Positions 47,880 through 59,260 of a DNA stretch of 64,000 nucleotides are shown here, piece by piece. The notes under the pieces are model-generated. The model ran no database searches, was not told where the DNA came from, and saw nothing but the letters and a program-made list of their open reading frames with translations. Source of the stretch: Paraphysoderma sedebokerense (Eukaryota > Blastocladiomycota > Physodermatomycetes > Physodermatales > Physodermataceae); contig JAHLJZ010000089.1 in NCBI GenBank assembly GCA_025602915.1, positions 1 through 64,000 of the forward strand, in the 5' to 3' direction. The translations under genes were made by a program, and so were the position numbers. Each line of letters opens with the position of its first letter. Position 1 is the stretch's first letter.

Positions 47880-50800
47880 ATGCAAACCAATACCATATTT
47901 CGAATTGTCACAAAATTTTTCATCGGCGTTGTGCTTTTTGGTAGATTATTAGCTTACGACAATATACCGTTCTTGCCAACTCCATGGTATTTAAATACCT
48001 CCGCTTCGGTCAACTTACAGGCCGGCACGACCATCATCGATACACATAGCCTGAAACCACCGGATTACTGCGTTTTGACAGGCCGGAATGGTTCAAATGT
48101 GGTTGGACTATATAGGTATAAAGTTGAATATACTGGGTGGATTGGACTGAATACCACACTCGGTGGAGTCGGATGGGCTTTCGACATCCAAAGGTGCATT
48201 ATATAATTTCCAATTTCACGAGGTTTTCTTCCGCTCTGCCGTGGCTCACCAGAAGCACTATCTTAGGAAATGGTCGACAGCCGCAATAACAGTGAATCCA
48301 TGGACAAGAATTTTATATATTGTTTACTTATATTCCAATATGTTGGTCTTCCGGCAATATCCAATGATCGATACCTTATTCGACAGTAATTCCGCCACTG
48401 GTACGGCCTTCCAGTTTACCTTAGCCAGAGTTGTCCCGAGACCGTTTGTATCGAGTTTTCGTGTTTTGAACGTCGTCGAGCTCTTGATTTTTACTGTGCT
48501 TTGTTTTCAATCTTTAGACAATTCGTTCTACACTGGGCGGATAATTCCACTCTTTTTATTGGTATTCATTCGCATTCTCAACTGGATGTGGGACTTCAAC
48601 CTAATTTCGTCCTCGGCGAGTTCCATGTGAATGATACAAGCATTGTGCAAGCGCTAATCCATATTGATCAGCACCTAATGCTTTCCATGGAATTTGGATG
48701 CAGCACATGTTCTGTGAATAAGGTTCGAGTAATATTTGGTAATGAAACTATAGGTTATCTGGGTAAAATCGGCGACCAATATTCCTTCACAACGGATGTG
48801 AAACTTTTCAGTATTGAAGGCGCGGAATTACCACACAAATGTTATGATTTCGCTAGAAACCTGACCTACTTTTACTATCGAGTTCGTGAAACACAGTGGG
48901 ACATGCGGCCGATCTATCAAAGATTCCACGACCCTTCAACATCTATTGGTATGTCGCAGATTTCCTATGAAACTCTCTTACGTTGATACAGCTAAATTTT
49001 GACTGCATTAAAGAGGATACCGGGATAGATCCCCCTTTGGTGCCTCGAACCGCATTCCGCAACCAAATGGCACTTCATTGTCACAATGACAAAGTAATCA
49101 CTGCCCTTGTAACGACAACGAGTCTCATTAGAGGAGAATCAGAATGGATTAACCAGATGAATTCGCGCACAAAGGGAAAATCGGACATATTCCTGTATAC
49201 TAAACGTTTCAGTGCCCTTGAGGAGATCATTGTGTTGTCGACGCCGGGAAACGACAATGTTTCGCGCATTTACTTCGACGACACACAATTACACATCGTT
49301 GGTTTGACAGAAGGGGAAATCATGAACCCTAATGCCAGTTTTTTATCTAACAAACTTTTTTTCGCCGGATTTCCGGCACTTAATATCATATCAGCAAGAA
49401 GCCCTGAAGCTGCAGAGATGTCGGGTCCGTTAGAAATCTTGCCTGATCGTGATTTTGCCATACAGTTCTCCTCTTTACCAGTCAATAGGGGGGCTATGTC
49501 TCCGGTTATTGTTAAAATCAATGATGTTCCCTGTGGCAATGTTCGATGGATGGGTGAAGAAATTTACGCATTAGCACCGCCAGGACTAAGCATCGGTTAA
49601 GTTCAACCATTCGTATAATCGTCTATGTTAAGCTTTCGTGCCCAATATTAACTCTGCTTTGAGTAGATTTTAGCTTATCTGTTGAATTTAACTCATATCC
49701 ATATCAACCCAAGGTGGTTAAAACTGTCTCTTTGAAGCGGCCGTCGATTATTAATGTTGTTCCCAATGTTACCGACTTCGGTGAATACCTTCTGCTAGTC
49801 GTACTATTTTGGCTTATTTACTGACATCTTTCGTTGAAGCCCCTTTCACGACTGTACAGTTTACAGTTTCATACATGGGGCAAACAGAATTTAATGACAT
49901 GGCTATCTTAATTGGGAATCAGAGATGCGAAGTCCAAACCGCGGGAGTAGTTCCAGACTTCTTTGGTGTGACAACTTTCAACTGCACTGTACCGTTTGAT
50001 ACTACTGGAAGAAAACCAATCGACGTTACATCTGTCGGCCGGAAAGTGGCCAACAATTTCACTTTAATGTACAGACAATTGCCACAGAATGTCTCAATTA
50101 CGATAGATGAAGGACAAGAGACTCCAATCGTGTTAAACTGTTCCGCATATGCAAATATTTTTAACAGTTTTCAATATCGCATCTTTGAAGCGCCTTATTT
50201 TTCGATTGGACGTTTGCTTTTCGAGAACAAAACGGAACTTCCTATTGGGAACCATATTAATGTGGAAGACAACCTCGGAAGGTTGCGATTCCGCTCTACG
50301 AGTCACGGGAGAGTCGAGTTCAACTATTACTGCGCCTGTATGTATTTGCGACTGAATGTCTTTGTGGTAATCTTGCAATTATAAGAGGCAACTTACATTT
50401 TGTGCTGCAGATAATGGTACCTTCTTTTCCCCAATCCTTGGAACGGTAGTGATCGATGTCCGTCCAGTGATAAACTGTCGAAATACCGTCTCCACTACTG
50501 GCAACTTTTTACTGGATCAAAGGATGCCCACCACAGCTAGGTTTTTTTTTTTTTTTTGTATTTTTTCACCGTGGAAGATACTTAACTTTTTTTAATTTAG
50601 CAACGTAACTTATTCGTTTCTCACAGTTCCGTCTTGGGGACAGTTGGTTGGAGTTGAAAGCACTCGACTTCTCAATGCAGGAGATAACACTCTTGAGACG
50701 GTCATCCGTCTAACCGGCCGATTAGCTGTTGAGCAGTATGTGCACTATCTCTATTGAATGAAATAGCTGATTCTCACCCCTCGAATAGGTCCCCAACTGG

Positions 50801-52577
50801 TAGTTTTTCCTACATTGCCTCGAATGATTACGGAATGTTATCGGATAAATGCGAAGTTGTGTTCTTGATTAGCTGTCCAACTCCATCGTTCCTGAATGTG
50901 TTCAATTCCAGTGTCAGTGAATTTTGCACTTCGTGTCCATCAGGTGCGAAATGCAGGTAATATTTTCGACTTGCGTATACCTCTCAGACTTTTGGCACTT
51001 ACATAAATCAACTACATGGCAACCGAAAACAGCCCAACTGGTGATCATCTACCGTATGCCGCTCCTGGATATTGGACAAGAACAGAAGTTTACGACCCGA
51101 ACTCAATTTACTTGCCTTGTGTGCCGGTTCGTTTCGCTCTGTATAGCTTCAAGTCTAGTGCGGGGATTAACTTGATATTCTCATAGTCATATGCATGCCC
51201 TGGATTACCTTCAGGGGAATGTTCAGCTGGATTTCGGGGATTTAGATGTGCGGAATGCGCCAAACTCTATTACCGATTTGGCGACGACTGTCTGCCATGT
51301 AAGGTAGGAAATGAAGTCAACACTATCCTTGCATTGGCAGTTTTGGTCGGAGGAGGTGCTCTTGTGTATGGATTGTCCAGAAAGTAGGACCGATGTATGT
51401 TTATTCTGCTCGTCTACTCTATCTTCGTCCTTGCAAGATATGTCTCAATTAACAATAACTTCATTCTGCAGCTATGGTTTGGTCAATGTGCTGATATCAT
51501 TTTTGCAAACCATTGTCATTTTGCGCGGATTTCAATTGAACTGGCCACCGGAATTTTATGAGATACTAGGGTGGCTAACGGCTATAAATTTCAACATCGA
51601 ATTCACAGCGCCTGGTAGGTTATCTATTTCAATTACGTATATCAGATATACGCATTGACTTTTAAGCAATGATGTAGAATGCTTTCTGGGCGACTTCATC
51701 ACCTACAGCCAACGGCTTCGTGTGACATTTCTACTGCCTTTATTCTTTGTGACCTTTGCGGCGATCGTGCCAATATTCATTCGTGGATTTCGCTGGCTTC
51801 GACTCAAGCTTCCAATTGGCAAACGGAAGTCATCTCTAGAAATCCCGAAGGAGTTTGAATTTTTCAAATCTTTCAACGCCATATTGCTTATTCTTTACCT
51901 TGCGTATGTTAATTCCTTTCGGATGAACATGGCATGTAACAACGAGTTCTCTTGCGTATGTTAATTCCTTTCGGGTGAAATCGGCTCTTCGCTGGTTCTG
52001 ATGCTTAGTTTTCTCCCGTTAGGCACTTCGATTGTCATTTGGATATTGACGGGTTTTACTATCTCGAGGTCGATCCAAGTTTGAAATGCTACGACAGTGC
52101 ATGGAAGGCCGAGTTGCCCTATGTCATCAGCGCTATTTGGTTCGTCAGTTATTATTTGAACGAAGCAATTTATCCATAAATTTAATTCTATTCAAAATAG
52201 GTTCTACGTTGTGGGGATTCCGCTCTATTTTGGATCAATGTTTTACTTCATGTATCAAGAACAACGAACCAGTTCTTTCTGGCGATCGGCGAAAAGTGTG
52301 GCACTGAGAATCATGCGGTTTGATGAGTACTACCAACAAACCCGTCAATATTTTGTATTAGTTAATCTACTGCAAAAATTGGTCCTTGTAGCGGCGGGAG
52401 TTTTTTTCACCAAGTATGTCTGGTCTCGACTGATCATTTTCTATCCACAAGAGCACTTACTAATGAGTTCTCTAAAGTCAACGAGGAATCCAGACGGTGC
52501 TGACATCTCTTACCTTAAATGCGACGTTGACCTTGTCGATAGCATATAAGCCATATTCACATCGAATTCGTTTTTGA
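47880..52577 (+). CDS. Receptor-like membrane protein, copy C (C-terminus cut)
   Basis: Third tandem copy. It matches gene B in every exon I compared from the start (47880) to 52569, with 6 extra intron bases near 51928, and so encodes the same signal peptide, extracellular region, Cys-rich module and first membrane segments. At 52569 the shared sequence ends after SIAYKPYSHRI. Relative to gene B about 61 bases are missing, covering LNTSEQLSFASSIAVLGLGLP. The frame shifts and stops at 52575-52577. The predicted product therefore lacks the last two membrane segments. An alternative splice could in principle skip the scar, but no donor/acceptor pair that keeps the frame is obvious. Confidence 0.65.
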
Positions 52578-52780
52578 CAGACAGCATTGGCAATTCAATT
52601 AAATCGTTCTTGACGTTTTCGATTTTGAGTATTATTTTTGGGTTTATTTTATTTATTTTTGCGGCGTTTTTAATAGAGGCGAAAAGTCGTCTGAGGGCCT
52701 GGAGGGCTGGTGCGTTCAAAAAAAATGCATCTCTGGCGCCTCTGGTTGCTAAAACTTCAACAGCACAACTGAAACCTTAG
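52578..52780 (+). pseudogene. Out-of-frame native 3' end of gene C
   Basis: This stretch encodes, in another frame from the body of gene C, the family's last membrane segment and tail (SIIFGFILFIFAAFLIEAKS, RLRAWRAGAFKKNASLAPLV). It is clearly related to but diverged from the same part of gene B. It looks like the original 3' end of the last gene in the array, cut off by the deletion at 52569. Confidence 0.65.
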
Positions 52781-53270
52781 TACTTTGCATAGAAAGAAAC
52801 GTGGCTTATTTTCTGTAGATGAGTGATATAATTTCGAATCAATTGTTCTTGTACATATATATTTTATACATATATATCCATTTAACATAAACCGCCCACA
52901 TAATAGTTGACCCAGCCTTTCCTCCGATGTCTCCATTCGCAGAAATACAAAATTTCGTGTCTTTTATCCTCCTTACAATTTTTTCATTACATCGCATTTC
53001 GTCCTCTCTTGTACCGGTAACCAATACGTATCCCCCAAACACGAACAAATGAGAAGCATTTGAATTATCGCACACCCTGTGGTATATTTGAAGCGTAAAG
53101 TGGTAGCATTTCCTTTTGATATATTACTCCACATAAGGAACGCCTCAATTGCAGTAACCTACACGTGATCCGGCTAAACAATACTTAATCATTGCGCATC
53201 CACCGTTGATCTACCTCTTGAATCGACTCTGAGCTGAAGTTGAATTTATATAAACGCAAAATTAGAATCA
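52781..53270. other. Intergenic, with an unassigned minus-strand frame
   Basis: An open frame at 52839-53075 (-) containing HLFVFGGYVLVTGTREDEMR and KFCISANGDIGGKAGS has a protein-like composition, but I cannot match it to a family or find its start. ATATATA runs lie at about 52855-52877. The last 200 bases should carry the promoter of the EF-hand gene (TTTATATAAACG at about 53245 may be its TATA box). Confidence 0.45.
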
Positions 53271-54048
53271 ATGACTGTCACACCAGAGTCATCTAGCACC
53301 ACTTCTGGTGGTAAAATATCTTCAAAATTGTCCCTCATTGACCAAGAGACAGAGGACTTTACACCCGAATTTGAGGCGGTTTTGGTATAATAATGATTTT
53401 TGCTCTTGCTTCGCCATTATAAAAATATCAATTTGCCTAACTTATATTTGTTTATCAATTTGACTGTACAATAATCAAAATGATTTACACCCAACCAGAA
53501 TGAAATCTTTGAACGTTATGATAAAGATAATGATAACGAATGGAGTTTGCAAGAATTGCAGAATTATGCGATTGATATGAACGGAGTCGAGGTATTATTC
53601 AATTTATTATGTGCTAAATTTGGATCGGATGATTCATGTCATTTTATGTCTCCATTTGCTTCCGGTACTAATTGACTTTACGATTTATGAACCACCCATC
53701 GAACCCGTCCCAAAATTTCGTCTCTTTATCCTCCGGTTCACTATTTCTGAACTCATCATTAATGCACATTCAGTTCGATGCAGATACTTTATCAGAAATA
53801 TATTCTTTCTTTACGACATCGCCCAACTCTTCCGATCCAGATGGCCGTCCAAATTTAACTAAAGCCGGATTCTTAGAATTGTATCATTTACAAAGTACTA
53901 ATGATGAAGACGAAACTTGGAAAGACTTAAAAAAGTTGGGGTATGCGGAAGATTTAAAATTAATTGGAAAGGGAAAGGAAGATAATGTAGTGAACGGAAA
54001 TAGTGACACGGCGAAAACCGTCGAGGAAGAGGAACAACCGCAAAAGTG
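53271..54048 (+). CDS. EF-hand protein
   Basis: A small acidic protein of about 160 residues in three exons: 53271-53384, 53499-53591 and 53774-54048. The start is MTVTPESSSTTSGGKISSKL. Exon 2 carries a canonical EF-hand, ERYDKDNDNEWSLQELQ, with acidic or polar ligands at the expected loop positions and Trp in the position of the usual Gly-Ile region. Exon 3 has a second helical part (DADTLSEIYSFF and LTKAGFLELYHLQSTNDEDE) whose loop, SDPDGRPNLTKAGF, could be a degenerate second EF-hand. The tail is charged and low complexity (KTVEEEEQPQK). Intron 2 (182 bases) is rather long for this window. It is a likely calcium sensor or calcium-dependent adaptor; the partner is unknown. Confidence 0.7.
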
Positions 54049-54598
54049 AATAGTTTTATTACTTAGCATGTCAGTCGAGATCAATATTTAGATATCGAAA
54101 AGTTACAAATTGCGGCATTCATGAAAAATTACAGGTATGTATTATAGTTTAAGTTGTAGACGATGTCAGTCGGTTCGAGTTATCCTGGCTGATGTTCAGT
54201 GCTGTTCAAATGAGCTAACATTCAACAGTTTTTATATTTATTATACTTTGCAGTTCATTTAAATGTTTCTTTTGAATATCCAAAAACATGTACAATACAC
54301 AGTCGTTTTCCACGATGAAGAATTGGAGTCCTTGTTATGTCGTCGCATTCAATGACATGAGTCATGCATTTAAGTGGCTGTCCAGTCATTTTCGTGTCAG
54401 CCGACTTAGAGTCACTGAGATGACTCGTATGCAACTTTCCTGTTCCTCAATTTAAAGTATTTGCAACTCTCGAAAACGTCTGCAACTATGTGAAAAATGA
54501 ATTGATAAACACCCACCTTAATCCACCTTGGCATAATCTATCACGACAAATAGCCGGCGCAGCAAAATCGATTGACCCCATAATTTACGTAAACAGCA
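54049..54598. other. Intergenic, F-box gene upstream region
   Basis: No coding exon is seen. It holds the EF-hand gene's 3' flank and, nearer 54420-54598, the upstream region of the F-box gene. Words GAGTCATG, CAGTCATTT and GAGTCACTGAGATGACTC cluster at about 54355-54430 and could be binding sites of AP-1/Gcn4 type. Confidence 0.4.
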
Positions 54599-56020
54599 AT
54601 GCGCAGCTTACAATTACCATCCGAAATTATATTTCTGATTCTTCGTGATAGCGATATCGCAAAATCTACCTCCTACCGCAATTTAGCCCTTGTTTCCCGC
54701 GTTTTCTACAACTTAACGATTCCCTTAATGTGGTCTGACATAAGAGTTACCACTGTGCAGCAGCTGGCCCTCATCAGCAATCTACTTTCAAAATGCAGAC
54801 TATCTAATAACAAGGGGAAGTTCATTAAAAAGTTGGCGATCACTGTGAGTTTGGCAGAATTGAATGAGTCTATTCTTATTTTGGATGGGATGATACCATA
54901 TTTAGATCGCTTAAATGTGCTGGAAGTTTCGAGCGTCGATAATATCCCGTTTGACCTGCCGCTTTTGACGAATGTATATCGACTGCGTCAACTCGAGGAA
55001 TTGATTCTGGGGCTTCCGCTTTCGAATGAACAGATGAAGTGGTACGCCGATTCCGTAAGAACCCAAAAGCTGAGAAAATTCAGATTCGGAGGATTTAAGA
55101 ATGAGTTATTTCTGGGCGCTGATAAGATTCACCAAAATTTCGTCGTTGAGGCTCCAACTTTGGAAATATTGGAATTCGGATCCACCGACGTGACCGAGCT
55201 TGATAGAGTTTCCGGATGCATCAGTGAGGATCCAAACTGGCTAAAATTGACTGCTATCAATACAGACGGAATGGTGAAGTCCATGATGTACGTCCGGGTC
55301 GAGAAAGCAACATCCAGCGGATGTATAGCAATTTGGCTGGAGCGGATGAAGTGCTTTGAGATGAAAAATCTATCTTCCTTCGATACAGCGTTCGTCACCC
55401 AGTTATTTCGAAAGATGAAGAATCTAACACATCTGCATCTTGTGTCAATTTCGAATTTTGATGCTCAAATATTGGCAGACGTGGTTGGGCAACTTGAATT
55501 TGCCGAATTGAATGATATCCGATCAAAAAACTTGCTAGATTTGTTTTACCGAATTTCCTCGTCCTCTTCGCTGAAGAACATATGTATTTCCCGATCTTTT
55601 CACTCCTCGACCGAAGCGGATGCCGCTTTCACGTTATTGGCGGGTCACCCAACATTGAAATCAGTACAAGTTCGGTGTGAGTTCTTATCGACCCACCGTT
55701 TGTCTTTGTTCCTTGGTTCAACTCCGTCGCTACGATCTGTATGTATTCAAGATAGCCAAGATCGGTCGGAAGCCATCATCAATTTATTCAGGCGGAATCG
55801 AAATGTCAATCACATAAATCTAAGCGGAGGAGTTAGATATGTTGAACTCTTTCAGATATTTCTACCGAAGTGGTTGGACAATACAATTAGAAAAAAGAAA
55901 TCTTTCAAGTTGCCAAGGTTAGAGGTAGATAGTCGTATCATTGGAATGAGCAGGACAAAAGTGAATTTGTATTTTAAGCGATATCCTGCCTTGGGCCGGT
56001 TTATGCGTGTTCAGTTTTAA
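54599..56020 (+). CDS. F-box protein with leucine-rich repeats
   Basis: A single-exon protein of 473 residues starting at 54599. The N-terminal LPSEIIFLILRDSDIAKSTS then YRNLALVSRVFYNLTIPLMW is a typical fungal F-box, which would bind Skp1 in an SCF ubiquitin ligase. The rest has irregular leucine-rich repeats (LNVLEVSSVDNIPFDLPLL, KNLTHLHLVSISNFDAQIL, TPSLRSVCIQDSQDRSEAI) that would select a substrate. It ends with a basic stretch (IRKKKSFKLPRLEV). No intron is needed, unlike nearly all its neighbours, which is common for expanded F-box families in early-diverging fungi. The substrate is unknown. AT-rich sequence with TTTTTGTAAATAC repeats follows the stop. Confidence 0.8.
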   Translation: MRSLQLPSEIIFLILRDSDIAKSTSYRNLALVSRVFYNLTIPLMWSDIRVTTVQQLALISNLLSKCRLSNNKGKFIKKLAITVSLAELNESILILDGMIPYLDRLNVLEVSSVDNIPFDLPLLTNVYRLRQLEELILGLPLSNEQMKWYADSVRTQKLRKFRFGGFKNELFLGADKIHQNFVVEAPTLEILEFGSTDVTELDRVSGCISEDPNWLKLTAINTDGMVKSMMYVRVEKATSSGCIAIWLERMKCFEMKNLSSFDTAFVTQLFRKMKNLTHLHLVSISNFDAQILADVVGQLEFAELNDIRSKNLLDLFYRISSSSSLKNICISRSFHSSTEADAAFTLLAGHPTLKSVQVRCEFLSTHRLSLFLGSTPSLRSVCIQDSQDRSEAIINLFRRNRNVNHINLSGGVRYVELFQIFLPKWLDNTIRKKKSFKLPRLEVDSRIIGMSRTKVNLYFKRYPALGRFMRVQF

Positions 56021-56300
56021 GGCAGCTTGCGGGCGAAACCAAACCAGGAAAAAGTAGTTTGAAAGCTATATTTATTGGTGTAAATTATTTTTTGTAAATA
56101 CAATTTTGTAAATACAATACCGTATTGATTTTTGTCATGCCTAACTTGGATGGTTGCTCAAATAATTCATAAACGCCGTCGAACGATTGTTCTCGCTATA
56201 TGGCCTCTTGTGGCTGATGACTGCAATTCCTTCTTCAGCCTTTACCTCTAGACCTATTCCCGCTCACATTACATTACATCTTAAATTTATTTTTTCAACT

Positions 56301-58295
56301 ATGGGTTTCTTTCGGAAGGTTGCTCGGTGTTTTCGATACAGACATTATGATGACGACTACGAGTATCATCCCTCTCCGTCCATTCCTTCGTCGACTTTCC
56401 GTCCGCAATCACCAAACTCGCAGCCCGCTACAGCCGTCGCTTATCCAACTCCACCATCGAGCAATGCAAGCTCAATCGTATCAACCCCTCAATCAAAGCC
56501 TGATCAACAAAAGAACCAATATTTATCTCCCTCGTTGAATTCAAGTTCTCCACATCCTCCTCGTACAAGGTCACCGTCACCGAGTAGAAAATATGTCAGT
56601 TTTCATGATGTTTATCGACTGGGAAAAGTATTAGGCCAAGGGACTTTTGCCAAGGTTAGAATTGCAGTACACAAACAAACTGGGGAAAAATGCGCCGTCA
56701 AAATTATTCAAAAGGATCTGCTGGAAGGTATGTCCTCAATTTAACCAGTAACAAATTTTTAAATCATCTCATGCATTTCAGAGCTGATATTCAAGTTATT
56801 TATGCCTTCATAAATTAATTATTTACGCTTGGCTGATGTATTAATAGGCAAGGACGACGCTATTCAACGAGAAATAAAAGTTCTAATGGCTTTAAACGAA
56901 CATCCGCATATTGTTGGGTTGCTCCCGAAGGAATCGTTCTTTGAAACTTCAACTGCATATTGTCTAGGTGGGTATGGTATCTCAAACATTCTTGAAATAT
57001 TGTTAACTAACGTATTTCTGCTCAAAAGTAATGCAATTGTGTACTGGCGGCGAATTATTCGACTCCATTGTAAGTAGAGGGTCCTATACAGAAGCGGACG
57101 CTCGAGATGTGATTCGACAGATTTTGAGTGGTATACAGTATTGCCATTCTCGTGGAATAGTCCATCGAGATTTGAAGCCAGAGAATTTATTATTGAGGGA
57201 TAAATCTGATCCCCCTCAGATAATGGTGAGTTGTTTTTCTGCTGGTTCAATTTTCTGTTTAGCTGTTTCGGACATAAAGATTGATCCATACACACTGGAC
57301 TTTTTTTCCGTTTTTAGATTACGGATTTCGGATTGTCTAAAATCCTGCAGCACGACAAGCAGATGTTTATGACGGCATGTGGAACACCTGGTGAGTGGTT
57401 CCGACTCAGTATAAATTATATGTCTTACCACTAATACCGACTTTGATTGTCAGGCTATGTTGCTCCGGAAGTTATCACATACGAAGGACATTCGTTTCCT
57501 GCTGATATGTGGAGCGTTGGTTGCATCACCGTAAGCGTTTACTACTTTGTTTCTCGCCGACGTGAAAAAACTAAGTGAATTTCTCTTACATTTATTTGAT
57601 GACGTAGTACGTTCTACTATGCGGTTACATTCCATTCTGGGGTGCTAATCAGGCTGCGCTCTTCGAGGAAATTAAAGCAGGGAAATATTATTTTGACGAA
57701 GAATATTGGGGTCAGATTTCCGAATTGGCGAAAGATTTTATTCGAAAATTGTTGGTTGTGAATCCCAAGAGGAGGTTGACTGTTGACCAAGCATTGCAAC
57801 ATCCATGGTATATTATATACATTTTGCAGAATACCTTCTTTCGCGGATTACTCATTTCTTGACTCTCTTGCTTTTTATAACCTTAGGCTCACAACCGATC
57901 GTACTACTCTTCCCCGTCGCGATCTCCTTCCGGACTTCAAGCAAAATCTACGCGGAAAACAACGTTTTAAAGGGGCGGTCAATATGGTTATTGCAGCTAA
58001 TGTATTCAAGCAGTCTTCGTTCTTTAAATTAGTGAGCCAAAAGAAAAACCAAGGGGTGCTGAGACCGGTCAATATTTCCTTAAACAGAAAGGGCAAGGAA
58101 CAGAGGCCACTCGATTCAGGAGTGAGTAGTCAGTTAAACTCCAATACTGTCGAGGAGAAAGTTGATTTGAATGGTAAAGATTATGAAGGGCGGAATGAAG
58201 AACACAAGGGAGTGGACGCCATAAAGGAGAAGGATGATTTGGTGAGGTTGCCAACTGATGATTTGTTGGCTTTGTACCCTTCGGACAATCGATGA
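56301..58295 (+). CDS. Calcium/calmodulin-dependent kinase-like Ser/Thr kinase
   Basis: A CAMK-group protein kinase, about 500 residues in seven exons. I take the ATG at 56301 ([19 protein letters not shown]); an earlier in-frame ATG near 56217 would add a hydrophobic-looking head. The first 95 residues are Ser/Pro/Tyr-rich and likely disordered. The kinase domain has GQGTFAKV (glycine loop), CAVKII (ATP lysine), [20 protein letters not shown] (CAMK-type), [13 protein letters not shown] (catalytic loop), [23 protein letters not shown] (activation segment with Thr) and [20 protein letters not shown]. All key catalytic residues are present. A basic, hydrophobic stretch after the domain ([20 protein letters not shown]) is in the place of the autoinhibitory/calmodulin-binding helix of CaMKI. 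It is followed by a charged tail ending [15 protein letters not shown]. Confidence 0.88.
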
Positions 58296-59260
58296 TTTAA
58301 GACATCGTTTTCAAAGTTAGAATAGTGTGTGGCATTTAGGAATCAGTCTTGCAAGTATGTAAATGTATGAAATGTACATGGAGGGCGTCGAAGTATTTGT
58401 AATTGAAAACCGTTGTCGGCAGGGACATATTCGCAAATGTGAATAGTTCTACTACCTATATTATCGTATTATCATATACTAAGTGAAATATCAATATCTA
58501 TATAGTAATGCTTAAAATTTCCTCACTGTTACCTCCAAATTTCCAAATTTTGATGAAGAGATCGCAGGCATTACTTCCGTGTACTTGAGATTTTGTCTGA
58601 TACTCTACAGAATTCTTCTCCGTAAAGCTCAATTATGGAGTAACTATATCTGAATGCCCAGAAATGTAGTTTAAGGTCTCGTATCGCGAATCTTGTTCGC
58701 TTGAAGGTAAATCGAATGCCAATAAACTTGTCACAATCAAACTATCTTTGATCCACATTGAATCATATAACTAGCAAATGTTGAATTTAGGAACTCTCTA
58801 CTGCAGTTTTAAACAATCTCCTTCACTTCTATTGATACTGTTCCTTGTCTGTTTCCCTTTTTTAAGGCGACGCACTATATAGAATAGACCACACATAAAG
58901 TATGGATCAACGCAACAATGTCGATAGAATGAAATCATTCTGGAATGCTGCGAATTTAAATTAGCGTTCAATCACAGTCAACAGGTACAAAGCAGTTCCA
59001 TAGATGCAAGAATACACAATCAGTCATCGTCAGATGTTCTGTGTCGATGGAACATACTTTGTGATACTCGGTGATGCCATTGTTCGCCGCGCCGGGCGGA
59101 GCACGCTTTGCCGCTTGCGTCGAAATGACTCAGGAACTGTGCAATTTTCGTACCTCTTCGTGGATATAAAAAACCGCGTTCTCCGTCTTAATTGTAAATA
59201 CATTCTTTGATAACAAATCACAACAAACTGAAAGTATCCGAGGACAAATTTAACCCAAAG
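58296..59260. other. Intergenic, stress-protein promoter region
   Basis: About 965 bases without a recognised gene. A plus-strand frame at 59004-59210 (68 codons, ATG start) ends 50 bases before the start of the stress-protein gene and could be an upstream ORF in its leader or simply chance. TGGATATAAAAAACC at about 59160 is a good TATA candidate, roughly 100 bases before the start, which would put the upstream ORF mostly outside the transcript. Confidence 0.5.

Larger units (their letters stand above)
40563..52569. repeat. 5.74-kb tandem duplication (two units plus partial third)
   Basis: Unit 1 is 40563-46302 (5740 bp), unit 2 is 46303-52048 (5746 bp) and a partial third is 52049-52569 (521 bp). 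Translations of all frames are the same between units. The one difference I see is 6 extra bases near 51928 in unit 2. Even a 16-base T run is the same length in both (44802 and 50542). Each unit runs from an exon near the gene's 3' end, through the spacer, to the same exon of the next gene. There are no inverted ends and no transposase, so this is duplication by unequal exchange rather than a mobile element. Confidence 0.9.

Noticed and set aside
40563-52569. The 5.74-kb repeat as a transposable element
   Set aside because: Its borders fall inside an exon, it has no inverted ends, target duplication or transposase/polymerase, and it contains ordinary multi-exon host genes. Tandem duplication explains it better.
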